In this document: one piece after another, positions 30,505-36,083 of the stretch
Layout of the letters: every line of letters starts with the position of its first letter
Numbering within the stretch: position 1 is the stretch's first letter
DNA from: DATJMJ01 sp035503915
Lineage (GTDB): Bacteria > Actinomycetota > Acidimicrobiia > Acidimicrobiales > Palsa-688
Assembly (NCBI GenBank): GCA_035503915.1
Contig: DATJSU010000001.1
Coordinates: 1-36,083, forward strand
Length of the DNA stretch: 36,083 nucleotides
Direction: 5' to 3'
Translations under genes and position numbers: made by a program
Notes under the pieces: model-generated
Database searches by the model: none
The model's input: only the letters and a program-made list of their open reading frames with translations
Told to the model about the DNA's origin: nothing

Positions 30505-30912
30505 ATGCGTGTTGCCTTCGGCACCGACGAGATGACCCCTGTCACTGAGGAGCTGCGTGCAGACCTGGTCAACTTGGGACACGACCTGGTTGTCGTAGCC
30601 AACCCGCTGCGGTGGGCGGAAGCGGGCATGGCGGTCGGGCAAGCGGTGGCGCAAGGCAGGGCCGAGGTCGGGGTCGTTTTCTGCTTCACCGGCACCGGCG
30701 TAGCCATGGCAGCGAACAAGGTCCCGGGCGTGAGAGCGGCGCTGTGCGCTGACCCCGAGACCGCCCGTGGCGCAAGGCGATGGAACGACGCCAATGTCCT
30801 CGCGCTCAGCTTGCGACTTACCACGACAGAGCTCGGCCACGAGATGATCGATGCTTTCCTGTCGTCGGCACCTGACGGCACCGAAGCGGACCAGATAGCC
30901 CTCCTGTCTTGA
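30505..30912 (+). CDS. RpiB/LacA/LacB-family sugar-phosphate isomerase homologue
   Basis: The 135-residue protein has the RpiB Rossmann core: LGHDLVVVANPL, AEVGVVFCFTGTGVAMAANK (the CGTG loop here CFTGTG), VPGVRAALCADPETARGARR and WNDANVLALSLRLTTTELGH. The N-terminal motif, DHxG in ribose-5-phosphate isomerase B, reads FGTDEMTP, and the histidine before NDxN is tryptophan (RRWNDANVL). Both histidines of the classical active site are thus missing, while the cysteine is kept. The product is shorter than the usual 145-160. I would not transfer the ribose-5-phosphate activity; it may act on another sugar phosphate. It heads a five-gene operon and overlaps RNase HII by TTGA. Confidence 0.82.
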   Translation: MRVAFGTDEMTPVTEELRADLVNLGHDLVVVANPLRWAEAGMAVGQAVAQGRAEVGVVFCFTGTGVAMAANKVPGVRAALCADPETARGARRWNDANVLALSLRLTTTELGHEMIDAFLSSAPDGTEADQIALLS

Positions 30913-31661
30913 GATCCCTGGGTCGTGCGGCCCGTTACGGCCACCCTCCGAGCCTCGCGTTTGAGCGCCATGCCTGGGCGGCAGGGCACGAGCTCGTCGT
31001 CGGCATGGACGAGGTCGGCCGCGGCGCTTGGGCGGGCCCGATCATGGTTGGTGCCGCAATGGTCCCCCGGGAGAGGCGTGTTTACGGGGTGAGGGACTCC
31101 AAGATGCTGCCCGAGGGGCGCAGGGAAGCGCTTTTCGACCGCATCGCGGCGTGGTGCCCGGCGTGGGCGGTCGGCGAGGCGACCCAGGTCGAATGCGATG
31201 CTCTCGGCATGGCGGAAGCTCAGCGGCTGGCCGCGCGCCGGGCGCTCGGGGACCTCGGCGTGGTCCCCGACATGGTGCTCATCGATGGCAAATGGGACTT
31301 CGCTGGCACGGGCAACACGCTGCGGATCGTGAAAGGGGATGCTTATTGCCTGTCGATCGCAGCGGCTTCGATGCTCGCCAAGGTGACGCGGGACCGCTAT
31401 ATGCGCGAAATTGCCCCCAACTTCCCCCAGTACGAGTTCCAGGACAACAAGGGGTACCCTTGCTGGCGGCACAAAATGGCGCTCCAGGCTTACGGTCCCT
31501 CGACGGTCCATCGCAGGACATGGGTCTTTATGGACGCGCTCAGCTGGGACATGCGCGTCCGGCGCACGGGGCCGCCGGGAGCAGCAGAAGCCGTCGAAAC
31601 CTACGACGAGCAGTACGAAACCCAGCCCGACCAGTACGAACCCGCCGGCGAGGACGAGTGA
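30909..31661 (+). CDS. rnhB: ribonuclease HII
   Basis: The 250-residue protein has all four catalytic acids: Asp34 and Glu35 in LVVGMDEVGRGAWAGPI, Asp126 in VLIDGKWDF, and Asp144 in VKGDAYCLSIAAASMLAKV. VRDSKMLPEGRREALFDRI and FQDNKGYPCWRHKMALQAYG are further family landmarks. It removes RNA from RNA-DNA hybrids and misincorporated ribonucleotides. The last 35 residues are acidic and Tyr/Gln-rich and not part of the fold. The start is TTG in a four-base TTGA overlap with the RpiB-like gene, and the stop overlaps the next gene by GTGA, so translation is chained. DinG, which also acts on nucleic-acid hybrids, is in the same operon. Confidence 0.9.
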   Translation: MRSLGRAARYGHPPSLAFERHAWAAGHELVVGMDEVGRGAWAGPIMVGAAMVPRERRVYGVRDSKMLPEGRREALFDRIAAWCPAWAVGEATQVECDALGMAEAQRLAARRALGDLGVVPDMVLIDGKWDFAGTGNTLRIVKGDAYCLSIAAASMLAKVTRDRYMREIAPNFPQYEFQDNKGYPCWRHKMALQAYGPSTVHRRTWVFMDALSWDMRVRRTGPPGAAEAVETYDEQYETQPDQYEPAGEDE

Positions 31662-32671
31662 TCATAGAGGTAGAGGGCCTCCGCAAGCACTTTGGCGGTG
31701 TTGAGGCCCTCCGCGGCATCGACTTGGGGGTGCCGGAGGGCAAGGTGCTTGGCCTCCTCGGGCCAAACGGCGCCGGCAAGACCACGGCTGTGCGCATCCT
31801 CACGACCCTTCTCGAGCCGAGCGGGGGGCGGGCGTCGGTGTGCGGTTTCGACGTCGCTCACCATCCCGCAGCCGTGAGGCGGGTTATCGGCCTCGCAGGC
31901 CAGGCGACAGCGATCGCGCCCGACCTCACGGGCTTTGAGAACTTGGAAGTGGCCGGGCGCCTTTACCACTTGGGCAAGGCAACAGCGCGCCAGCGTGCAC
32001 GAGAACTGCTACAACGTTTCGACTTGGAGGAAGCCGCCCGCAGGCAGGCAAAGACGTACTCGGGCGGGATGATGAGACGCTTGGATCTGGCGGCGAGCTT
32101 GATTGGCCACCCTCGGGTGCTCTTCCTCGACGAGCCGACGACCGGGCTCGACCCGAGCGGCCGCCTCGGGATGTGGGCGATCATCCGGGAGCTCGTTGCC
32201 GGGGGGACCACGCTCCTGCTCACGACCCAGTACCTCGAAGAAGCCGACGAGCTGGCAGACGATATCGTCGTCATCGACCATGGCGTCGTCATCGCATCTG
32301 GCACGTCTGAGGAGCTCAAAGGCCGGATCGGTGGTGACGTCGTTGAGTTCTCCGTCATCGAGCGCGCGCGGCTGGAGGACGCCACCTCGGCCGTCGCAAG
32401 CGTTGGCGAAGGCGCCCCGACGGTTGACAAGGGCACGGGCCGGGTGCAGGTCCATGCGGGCGCTCGCGGGTCGCAGGTGTTGGTAGAAGCGGTACGAGCC
32501 CTCGATGCCGCCGGCGTGGCGACCACAGGGATGGCGCTTCGAAGGCCTTCCCTTGATGACGTTTTCATATCGTTGACGGGGCATGGCGCCGAAGACCACG
32601 CGCCCGCTGCGGGCGATGGGGCCCGGGGACGGGGTGGGCGGCCGGGACGTTCTCGAGGAGGGGCTGCTTAA
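31658..32671 (+). CDS. ABC transporter ATP-binding protein, DrrA type
   Basis: The 337-residue ATPase starts at a GTG that overlaps the rnhB stop (GTGA). Walker A is LGPNGAGKTT (about 34-43), the Q-loop is GLAGQATAIAPDLTG, the signature is TYSGGMMRRLDLA (about 133-145), Walker B is RVLFLDEPTTGLDP, and the H-loop position is Gln in LLLTTQYLEEADELADD, as in the DrrA subfamily. A roughly 100-residue C-terminal extension (VEFSVIERARLEDATSAVAS to LRRPSLDDVFISLTG) is also typical of daunorubicin-resistance-like ATPases. The partner permease begins one base before this gene ends. The pair would export a hydrophobic compound or lipid. The final 20 residues are Gly/Arg-rich. Confidence 0.9.
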   Translation: MIIEVEGLRKHFGGVEALRGIDLGVPEGKVLGLLGPNGAGKTTAVRILTTLLEPSGGRASVCGFDVAHHPAAVRRVIGLAGQATAIAPDLTGFENLEVAGRLYHLGKATARQRARELLQRFDLEEAARRQAKTYSGGMMRRLDLAASLIGHPRVLFLDEPTTGLDPSGRLGMWAIIRELVAGGTTLLLTTQYLEEADELADDIVVIDHGVVIASGTSEELKGRIGGDVVEFSVIERARLEDATSAVASVGEGAPTVDKGTGRVQVHAGARGSQVLVEAVRALDAAGVATTGMALRRPSLDDVFISLTGHGAEDHAPAAGDGARGRGGRPGRSRGGAA

Positions 32672-33519
32672 TGACAGGTTTCACGACAACGGTCCTTGAC
32701 CCGACGACTTTTACCGAGCCGGGCCTCCTTCAGCGGGCGCGCTGGGCCATCGAGGACTCGCTCGTGATCACCAAGCGCAACTTGGTCGCGTGGCTCAGGG
32801 TCCCGGCATTTATTTTCTTCTCGACGGTCCAGCCGGTCATGTTCACGCTCCTGTTCCGCTACGTCTTTGGCGGGGCGATCAAAGTCCCGGTGCCGGGGGG
32901 CTACGTCAACTGGCTGATCCCCGGTGTCATTGCCCAGACCGCCGGCTTTGCGTCCTTTAGCACCGCGATCGGGCTCGCCCGCCAGATCCAGCGCGGCGAC
33001 ATCGACCGGATCCGCAGCATGCCAACCGCTCGCTCGGCGTTCCTGGTGGGCCGCCTCAGTGCCGACGTCGTCCGCCTCACCCTGACTGTCCTCGTGATGG
33101 TGGGAGTTGGTTACGCGGTCGGGTTCCGCTTCAGCGGCGGTTTTGGCGGCGCCGTCGCCATGGTTGCTTTGGCGGCGCTGCTCGGGCTCGCTGTCTGCTG
33201 CGTCTCGGCGTTGATCGGCCTCGCCATCAAGGACGAGGAATCGGTCCAAGCCTTCGGGCTCATATGGGTCTTCCCGCTCACCTTCATCTCTGCCGCCTTC
33301 GTGCCGGTCCAATCAATGCCTTCTTGGTTGCAGGGGTTCGCGAACGACCAACCCTTCACGCAAGTAATTGACGCTCTCCGCATCCTCGCCCTCGGCAGCA
33401 AGGTCCAAGTTGCTGTCGGGGAGCCGCTCGGCTCGGCGCTCTGGCAGAGCATCGCTTGGTCCATAGGGACGATCGCCGTCTTCGTGCCTCTGGCAACAAG
33501 GGCGTACAAACGAGCCTGA
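32671..33519 (+). CDS. ABC-2 type transporter permease, DrrB type
   Basis: The 282-residue protein has about six membrane helices: RVPAFIFFSTVQPVMFTLLF, then YVNWLIPGVIAQTAGFASFS, LTLTVLVMVGVGYAVGF, GAVAMVALAALLGLAVCCVS, FGLIWVFPLTFISAAFVPV and SIAWSIGTIAVFVPLATRAY. RQIQRGDIDRIRSMPTARSA is the cytoplasmic coupling segment of ABC-2 permeases, and VPVQSMPSWLQGFANDQPFT the conserved loop before the last helix. Its ATG shares one base with the ATPase stop (taATGa), so both subunits are made in coupled fashion. The substrate is unknown. The stop overlaps the CTG proposed as start of the following helicase gene. Confidence 0.9.
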   Translation: MTGFTTTVLDPTTFTEPGLLQRARWAIEDSLVITKRNLVAWLRVPAFIFFSTVQPVMFTLLFRYVFGGAIKVPVPGGYVNWLIPGVIAQTAGFASFSTAIGLARQIQRGDIDRIRSMPTARSAFLVGRLSADVVRLTLTVLVMVGVGYAVGFRFSGGFGGAVAMVALAALLGLAVCCVSALIGLAIKDEESVQAFGLIWVFPLTFISAAFVPVQSMPSWLQGFANDQPFTQVIDALRILALGSKVQVAVGEPLGSALWQSIAWSIGTIAVFVPLATRAYKRA

Positions 33520-35492
33520 ACTACCCGGAAGTCGCTGACGCCCTCGCCCGCGCTGCGGCGGCACTGCCCAACCACGAAGACCGGCCCGAGCAGGCGGCAA
33601 TGGCACAGGGCGTTGCACGCGCGATCAAAGGGCAACGCCACTTGGTCGTCCAAGCTGGGACAGGCACTGGGAAAAGTCTCGCCTATCTCGTCCCTGCGCT
33701 CACACTGGGTTGCCGAGCGGTTGTCTCCACAGCGACAAAGGCCCTCCAGGACCAGCTCGCTCAGCGCGACCTCCCGCGGCTTTCCAGCTCTCTTGGCGTC
33801 CGCTTCACCTTTGCCGTCCTGAAGGGCCGCTCCAACTACGTTTGCATGCAGCGGGTGCGCGAAGTCTCCGAAGGCGGCGAGCAGTTGGAGCTCTCCACCC
33901 ACGGCCGGGGCACGTCGTCCCAACTTGGCCCGCTCGGGCGCGAGGTGCAGAGGTTGTTGCGTTGGGCTGCGGCGGGCAGGTCGGCTGCGGCGGGCAGGTC
34001 GGGTGCGGCAGGGGCGGTCACGGGCGACCGGGCCGAGCTCGCCTGGGAGCCGAGCGACGCTGCCTGGGCTCAGGTTTCCACGAGCTGGCGCGAGTGCCCG
34101 GGGGCTGCGCAATGTCCCTCCGGCGGGGAATGTTTCGCCGAGCTCGCTCGGCGCCGGGCGAGCGACGCCGACGTCGTCGTGGTCAATACCCATCTCTACG
34201 CGACATCGCTGGCGCTGAAAGAAGCCGAAATCCTCCCCCCTCACGACTTGGTGGTCTTCGACGAAGCCCACGAGCTCGAAGACATCGCTTCGGCGGCGCT
34301 CGGCTGCGAGCTCAACCAGGGCCGCGTCATCGCGCTCGCTCGGTCGTCGCGGGCCGTGCTGGCGGCCGCTGCGCGCGATGTCGTGAGCGATGTTGACGAT
34401 GCTGCTGCAGTTCTCGGCAACGTCTTACGAGACCAGCGCGGCCAGGCCGTTGTGAGGCCGGTCGAAGGCGACTTGTTGCACGCGCTCACTTTGCTGAGAG
34501 AACGCACAAACCGCTTGGCCGAACAGCTCCGCAAGGCCACCGGCACTGCTGAGATGTCATCGGGGGGCCGAGGGTCGGATGCTCTCAGGCATAGGGCGCA
34601 AAAGGCCTCTTCCCATTTGATCGAGGACGTGGACGCCGTGCTCGAGCTGGCAGAAGGTCAAGTCGCGTGGGTGGAAGGGGCGCAGAACGCACCAGTGCTG
34701 CGAGTTGCGCCGATAGACGTCGGTGCCGTCCTCCTCGAGCGCCTCTGGGAAGGCGAGGACGCCCCAACAGCGGTCCTCACGAGCGCGACGGTCCCACCAC
34801 GACTGGGGGAGCGCCTCGGGCTGCCGGAGGGCCGCTACGACGAGATGGACGTCGGGAGCCCGTTTGCCTATGGGGAACAAGCGCTCCTGTACTGCCCGCT
34901 CCATTTGCCCGACCCGAGGTCGCCAGGTTTTGAGGCCGCGATGCACGAGGAGCTGATCGCGCTCATCCAAGCAGCGGGGGGACGTACGCTCGCTCTATTT
35001 ACGAGCTGGCGGTCGATGGAAGCCGCCGTGCGCGTCGCGCGCGAGAGGCTCTCCTGGAGGGTCCTTGCTCAACCCGACTTGCCAAAACCCAAGCTGGTCG
35101 CGGAGTTCACGCAGGACCGTGGTTCGTGCCTGTTTGCCACCATGGGTTTTTGGCAGGGCGTGGACGTGCCCGGGCCGTCGCTGTCGCTCGTCACCATCGA
35201 CAGGCTGCCTTTCCCGCGCCCAGACGACCCCTTGCTGCAAGCTCGCAGGGAGGCGGCGGGCCCGAGGGCTTTCGAGCTCATCGACGTGCCGCGTGCGGCA
35301 ACTCTTCTTGCGCAGGGCGCAGGGAGGTTGGTGCGGAGCCGAGAGGACCGGGGCGTCGTGGCGGTGCTCGACCCGCGCCTCGGCAGGGCGCGCTACCGCT
35401 GGGACCTTGTAAGGTCGCTACCGCCGATGCGCCGGACTCGTTCTCGGGCCGAAGTTGTCGCTTTTTTGGAACACCTTGCCGCGTCCGGTTAG
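33516..35492 (+). CDS. dinG: ATP-dependent DNA helicase, DinG/XPD family, probable CTG start
   Basis: The product (658 residues from CTG) is a superfamily 2 Fe-S helicase. In order it has a Q-like motif (NHEDRPEQAAMAQGVARAI), Walker A (VVQAGTGTGKSLAYLVPAL), Fe-S cysteines (NYVCMQ, ECPGAAQCPSGGEC), the DEAH box (LVVFDEAHELEDI), motif III TSATVPPRLG, motif V MGFWQGVDVPGPSLSLVTID, and motif VI QGAGRLVRSREDRGVV. It unwinds DNA or DNA-RNA structures in repair. A Ser/Ala/Gly stretch at about 150-165 is an 18-bp in-frame repeat. In frame, the only conventional start before the Q motif is a TTG at 33456, 64 bp inside the permease gene and followed by non-family sequence. The CTG at 33516 overlaps the permease stop as CTGA, matching the operon's other junctions. 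Confidence 0.88.
   Translation: MNYPEVADALARAAAALPNHEDRPEQAAMAQGVARAIKGQRHLVVQAGTGTGKSLAYLVPALTLGCRAVVSTATKALQDQLAQRDLPRLSSSLGVRFTFAVLKGRSNYVCMQRVREVSEGGEQLELSTHGRGTSSQLGPLGREVQRLLRWAAAGRSAAAGRSGAAGAVTGDRAELAWEPSDAAWAQVSTSWRECPGAAQCPSGGECFAELARRRASDADVVVVNTHLYATSLALKEAEILPPHDLVVFDEAHELEDIASAALGCELNQGRVIALARSSRAVLAAAARDVVSDVDDAAAVLGNVLRDQRGQAVVRPVEGDLLHALTLLRERTNRLAEQLRKATGTAEMSSGGRGSDALRHRAQKASSHLIEDVDAVLELAEGQVAWVEGAQNAPVLRVAPIDVGAVLLERLWEGEDAPTAVLTSATVPPRLGERLGLPEGRYDEMDVGSPFAYGEQALLYCPLHLPDPRSPGFEAAMHEELIALIQAAGGRTLALFTSWRSMEAAVRVARERLSWRVLAQPDLPKPKLVAEFTQDRGSCLFATMGFWQGVDVPGPSLSLVTIDRLPFPRPDDPLLQARREAAGPRAFELIDVPRAATLLAQGAGRLVRSREDRGVVAVLDPRLGRARYRWDLVRSLPPMRRTRSRAEVVAFLEHLAASG
33968..34009 (+). 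repeat. 18-bp in-frame repeat inside dinG
   Basis: ctgcggcgggcaggtcgg occurs twice in succession, then a third partial copy (gtgcggcaggggcgg). It is translated as an Ala-Gly-Arg-Ser linker after the first Fe-S cysteine region. Confidence 0.75.
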
Positions 35493-35759
35493 TTGCTGGC
35501 CAGGCTCCGCCGGTCACCCTCTCGCCGGGCGCGCGCCCACCGGTACGGCCCCATCTAATGCGGTGGCCCTTAGGGAGCCTGCTACCTGGGCACGCCTGGT
35601 GCATGTTGGCGCGAGCGGTGCCATTTCGGGACCATAATCTGGCCGTCGCCTTTGCCATCCGGGTTGTCCAGGAGCACCTTGCCGCGCCCCGGGTACAAAA
35701 AGGGCTCCTAAGTACGACAACATACGCGTAACGCGCCGAGAAACGGCTGAACAGACCTC

Positions 35760-35791
35760 ACCCTACAGGAGCGCCACCCTATAGGGGCGCC
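35760..35791. repeat. 16-bp direct repeat, two copies
   Basis: accctacaggagcgcc (35760-35775) is followed directly by accctataggggcgcc (35776-35791). Confidence 0.75.
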
Positions 35792-35864
35792 CGAGCAAAC
35801 GAGGCGGCGCATCAACTGCTTGCTGCTACCGGGCTCTAAGACCGCCTAGACGGAGCACATTACC

Positions 35865-35870
35865 TAGGCT
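35865..35870 (+). promoter_or_regulatory. -10 box TAGGCT before the lipoprotein gene
   Basis: TAGGCT ends 6 nt before the GTG at 35877 (9 nt before the next codon, ATG 35880), the same geometry as other leaderless starts here. Confidence 0.35.
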
Positions 35871-35876
35871 TTGGCG

Positions 35877-36083
35877 GTGATGGCAGCCCAAGCGCGTAAC
35901 GCCATGGCCGTGTTCGCGAGCGCCTTGTCTATTGCTTGCGCCCTTTGCGCTTGCGGCGGTACTCATTCGGCCTCCCGCTCGCCCCGGGTGACCGCCGAGA
36001 CCGCCCCGCCCACTACCGCCCCGCCCACTACCGCCCCGCCCACTACCGCCCCGCCCACTACTGCCCCGCCCACTACTGCCCCT
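35877..36083 (+). CDS. putative lipoprotein with PTTAP repeat linker (3' truncated by window end)
   Basis: The frame opens at GTG 35877 or ATG 35880 and runs off the right edge after about 69 codons. The N-terminus is a lipoprotein signal: MAAQARNAMAVFASALSIAC, then ALCACGG, where the cysteine of LCAC would be lipidated. After a Ser/Arg segment come five 15-bp repeats, translated as TTAPP units, a flexible Thr/Pro linker of the type found between membrane anchor and extracellular domain in actinobacteria. The functional domain lies outside the window, so no role can be given. Confidence 0.6.
   Translation, partial: MMAAQARNAMAVFASALSIACALCACGGTHSASRSPRVTAETAPPTTAPPTTAPPTTAPPTTAPPTTAP
36010..36083 (+). 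repeat. tandem array, 15-bp unit, about five copies, coding
   Basis: The unit accgccccgcccact repeats to the window edge and encodes the Thr/Pro linker of the lipoprotein. The last copies differ by c-to-t third-base changes (actgcc), which leave the residues unchanged. Confidence 0.9.

Larger units (their letters stand above)
35493..35876. other. 384-bp intergenic region after dinG, no clear gene
   Basis: The gap contains a perfect 12-bp palindrome gggcgcgcgccc (35527-35538) shortly after the dinG stop, and a 16-bp direct repeat (35760-35791). A short frame near 35620-35731 contains NLAVAFAIRVVQEHLA, which looks protein-like but has no start signal or known domain; it might be a remnant. Confidence 0.45.

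Noticed and set aside
29857..30840. long form of CofC (327 codons)
   Set aside because: The first 120 codons are antisense to the RpiB-like gene and have no family similarity; the domain starts shortly after 30480.
35620..35731. short plus-strand coding segment after dinG
   Set aside because: Protein-like residues (NLAVAFAIRVVQEHLA) but no start signal or known domain; noted only within the intergenic entry.

Overview
The window is a dense, GC-rich chromosomal segment from an actinobacterium (Actinomycetota). A WhiB-type Fe-S regulator, coenzyme F420 enzymes (CofC and an LLM-class oxidoreductase), a HU protein with a histone-H1-like tail, and a DUF222/13E12-type HNH protein all point there. 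The secreted propeller with GYxLVxxDGGVFTFG repeats is most familiar to me from Acidimicrobiia, so that class is my best guess (inference). I see no rRNA, tRNA, CRISPR array or insertion sequence.

Layout. Positions 1-3.1 kb hold a cut-off HNH gene, an orphan lasso-peptide-B2-like transglutaminase, a WhiB protein, a DUF2510/DUF4870 membrane protein and a PPOX flavoprotein. From 3.3 to 9.5 kb are exported proteins: a seven-repeat cysteine-pair propeller, a BAAT-type hydrolase, and a discoidin/Ig/six-blade propeller protein, with an M24 peptidase homologue among them. From 9.7 to 14.1 kb are metabolic genes: a TIM-barrel epimerase, an isochorismatase-fold protein, an F420 oxidoreductase and an MFS exporter. 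A VapBC toxin-antitoxin pair follows, overlapped by a ribosome-rescue factor (ArfB). Next come an SRPBCC protein, a ClpX-zinc-finger/HTH regulator with two palindromic operators, and a FUSC-type membrane protein. From 19.5 to 28.7 kb is carbohydrate and envelope metabolism: a FucI/AraA-fold isomerase, a proline-iminopeptidase-like hydrolase, a NodB deacetylase, a glycosyltransferase fused to a degenerate NodB domain, an NDP-sugar pyrophosphorylase with a small coupled ORF, and a GH63 glucosidase. HU and CofC follow, then a tightly overlapped operon RpiB-like, RNase HII, ABC ATPase, ABC permease, DinG helicase. The window ends inside a putative lipoprotein gene.

Three patterns cut across the genes. 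(1) Many gene boundaries carry their own short tandem-repeat array, with units of about 9 to 21 bp that mostly differ in sequence; in two cases the gene's start codon lies inside the array. (2) Starts fall into three groups: leaderless starts with a TAnnnT -10 box ending 5-8 nt before the start codon (ten genes), Shine-Dalgarno starts, and 4-nt stop/start overlaps. (3) Three genes appear to need near-cognate start codons: ACG for the epimerase, CTG for ArfB and DinG. These patterns, the glycosyltransferase/pseudo-deacetylase pair, and the VapBC-ArfB operon are what I would examine first.
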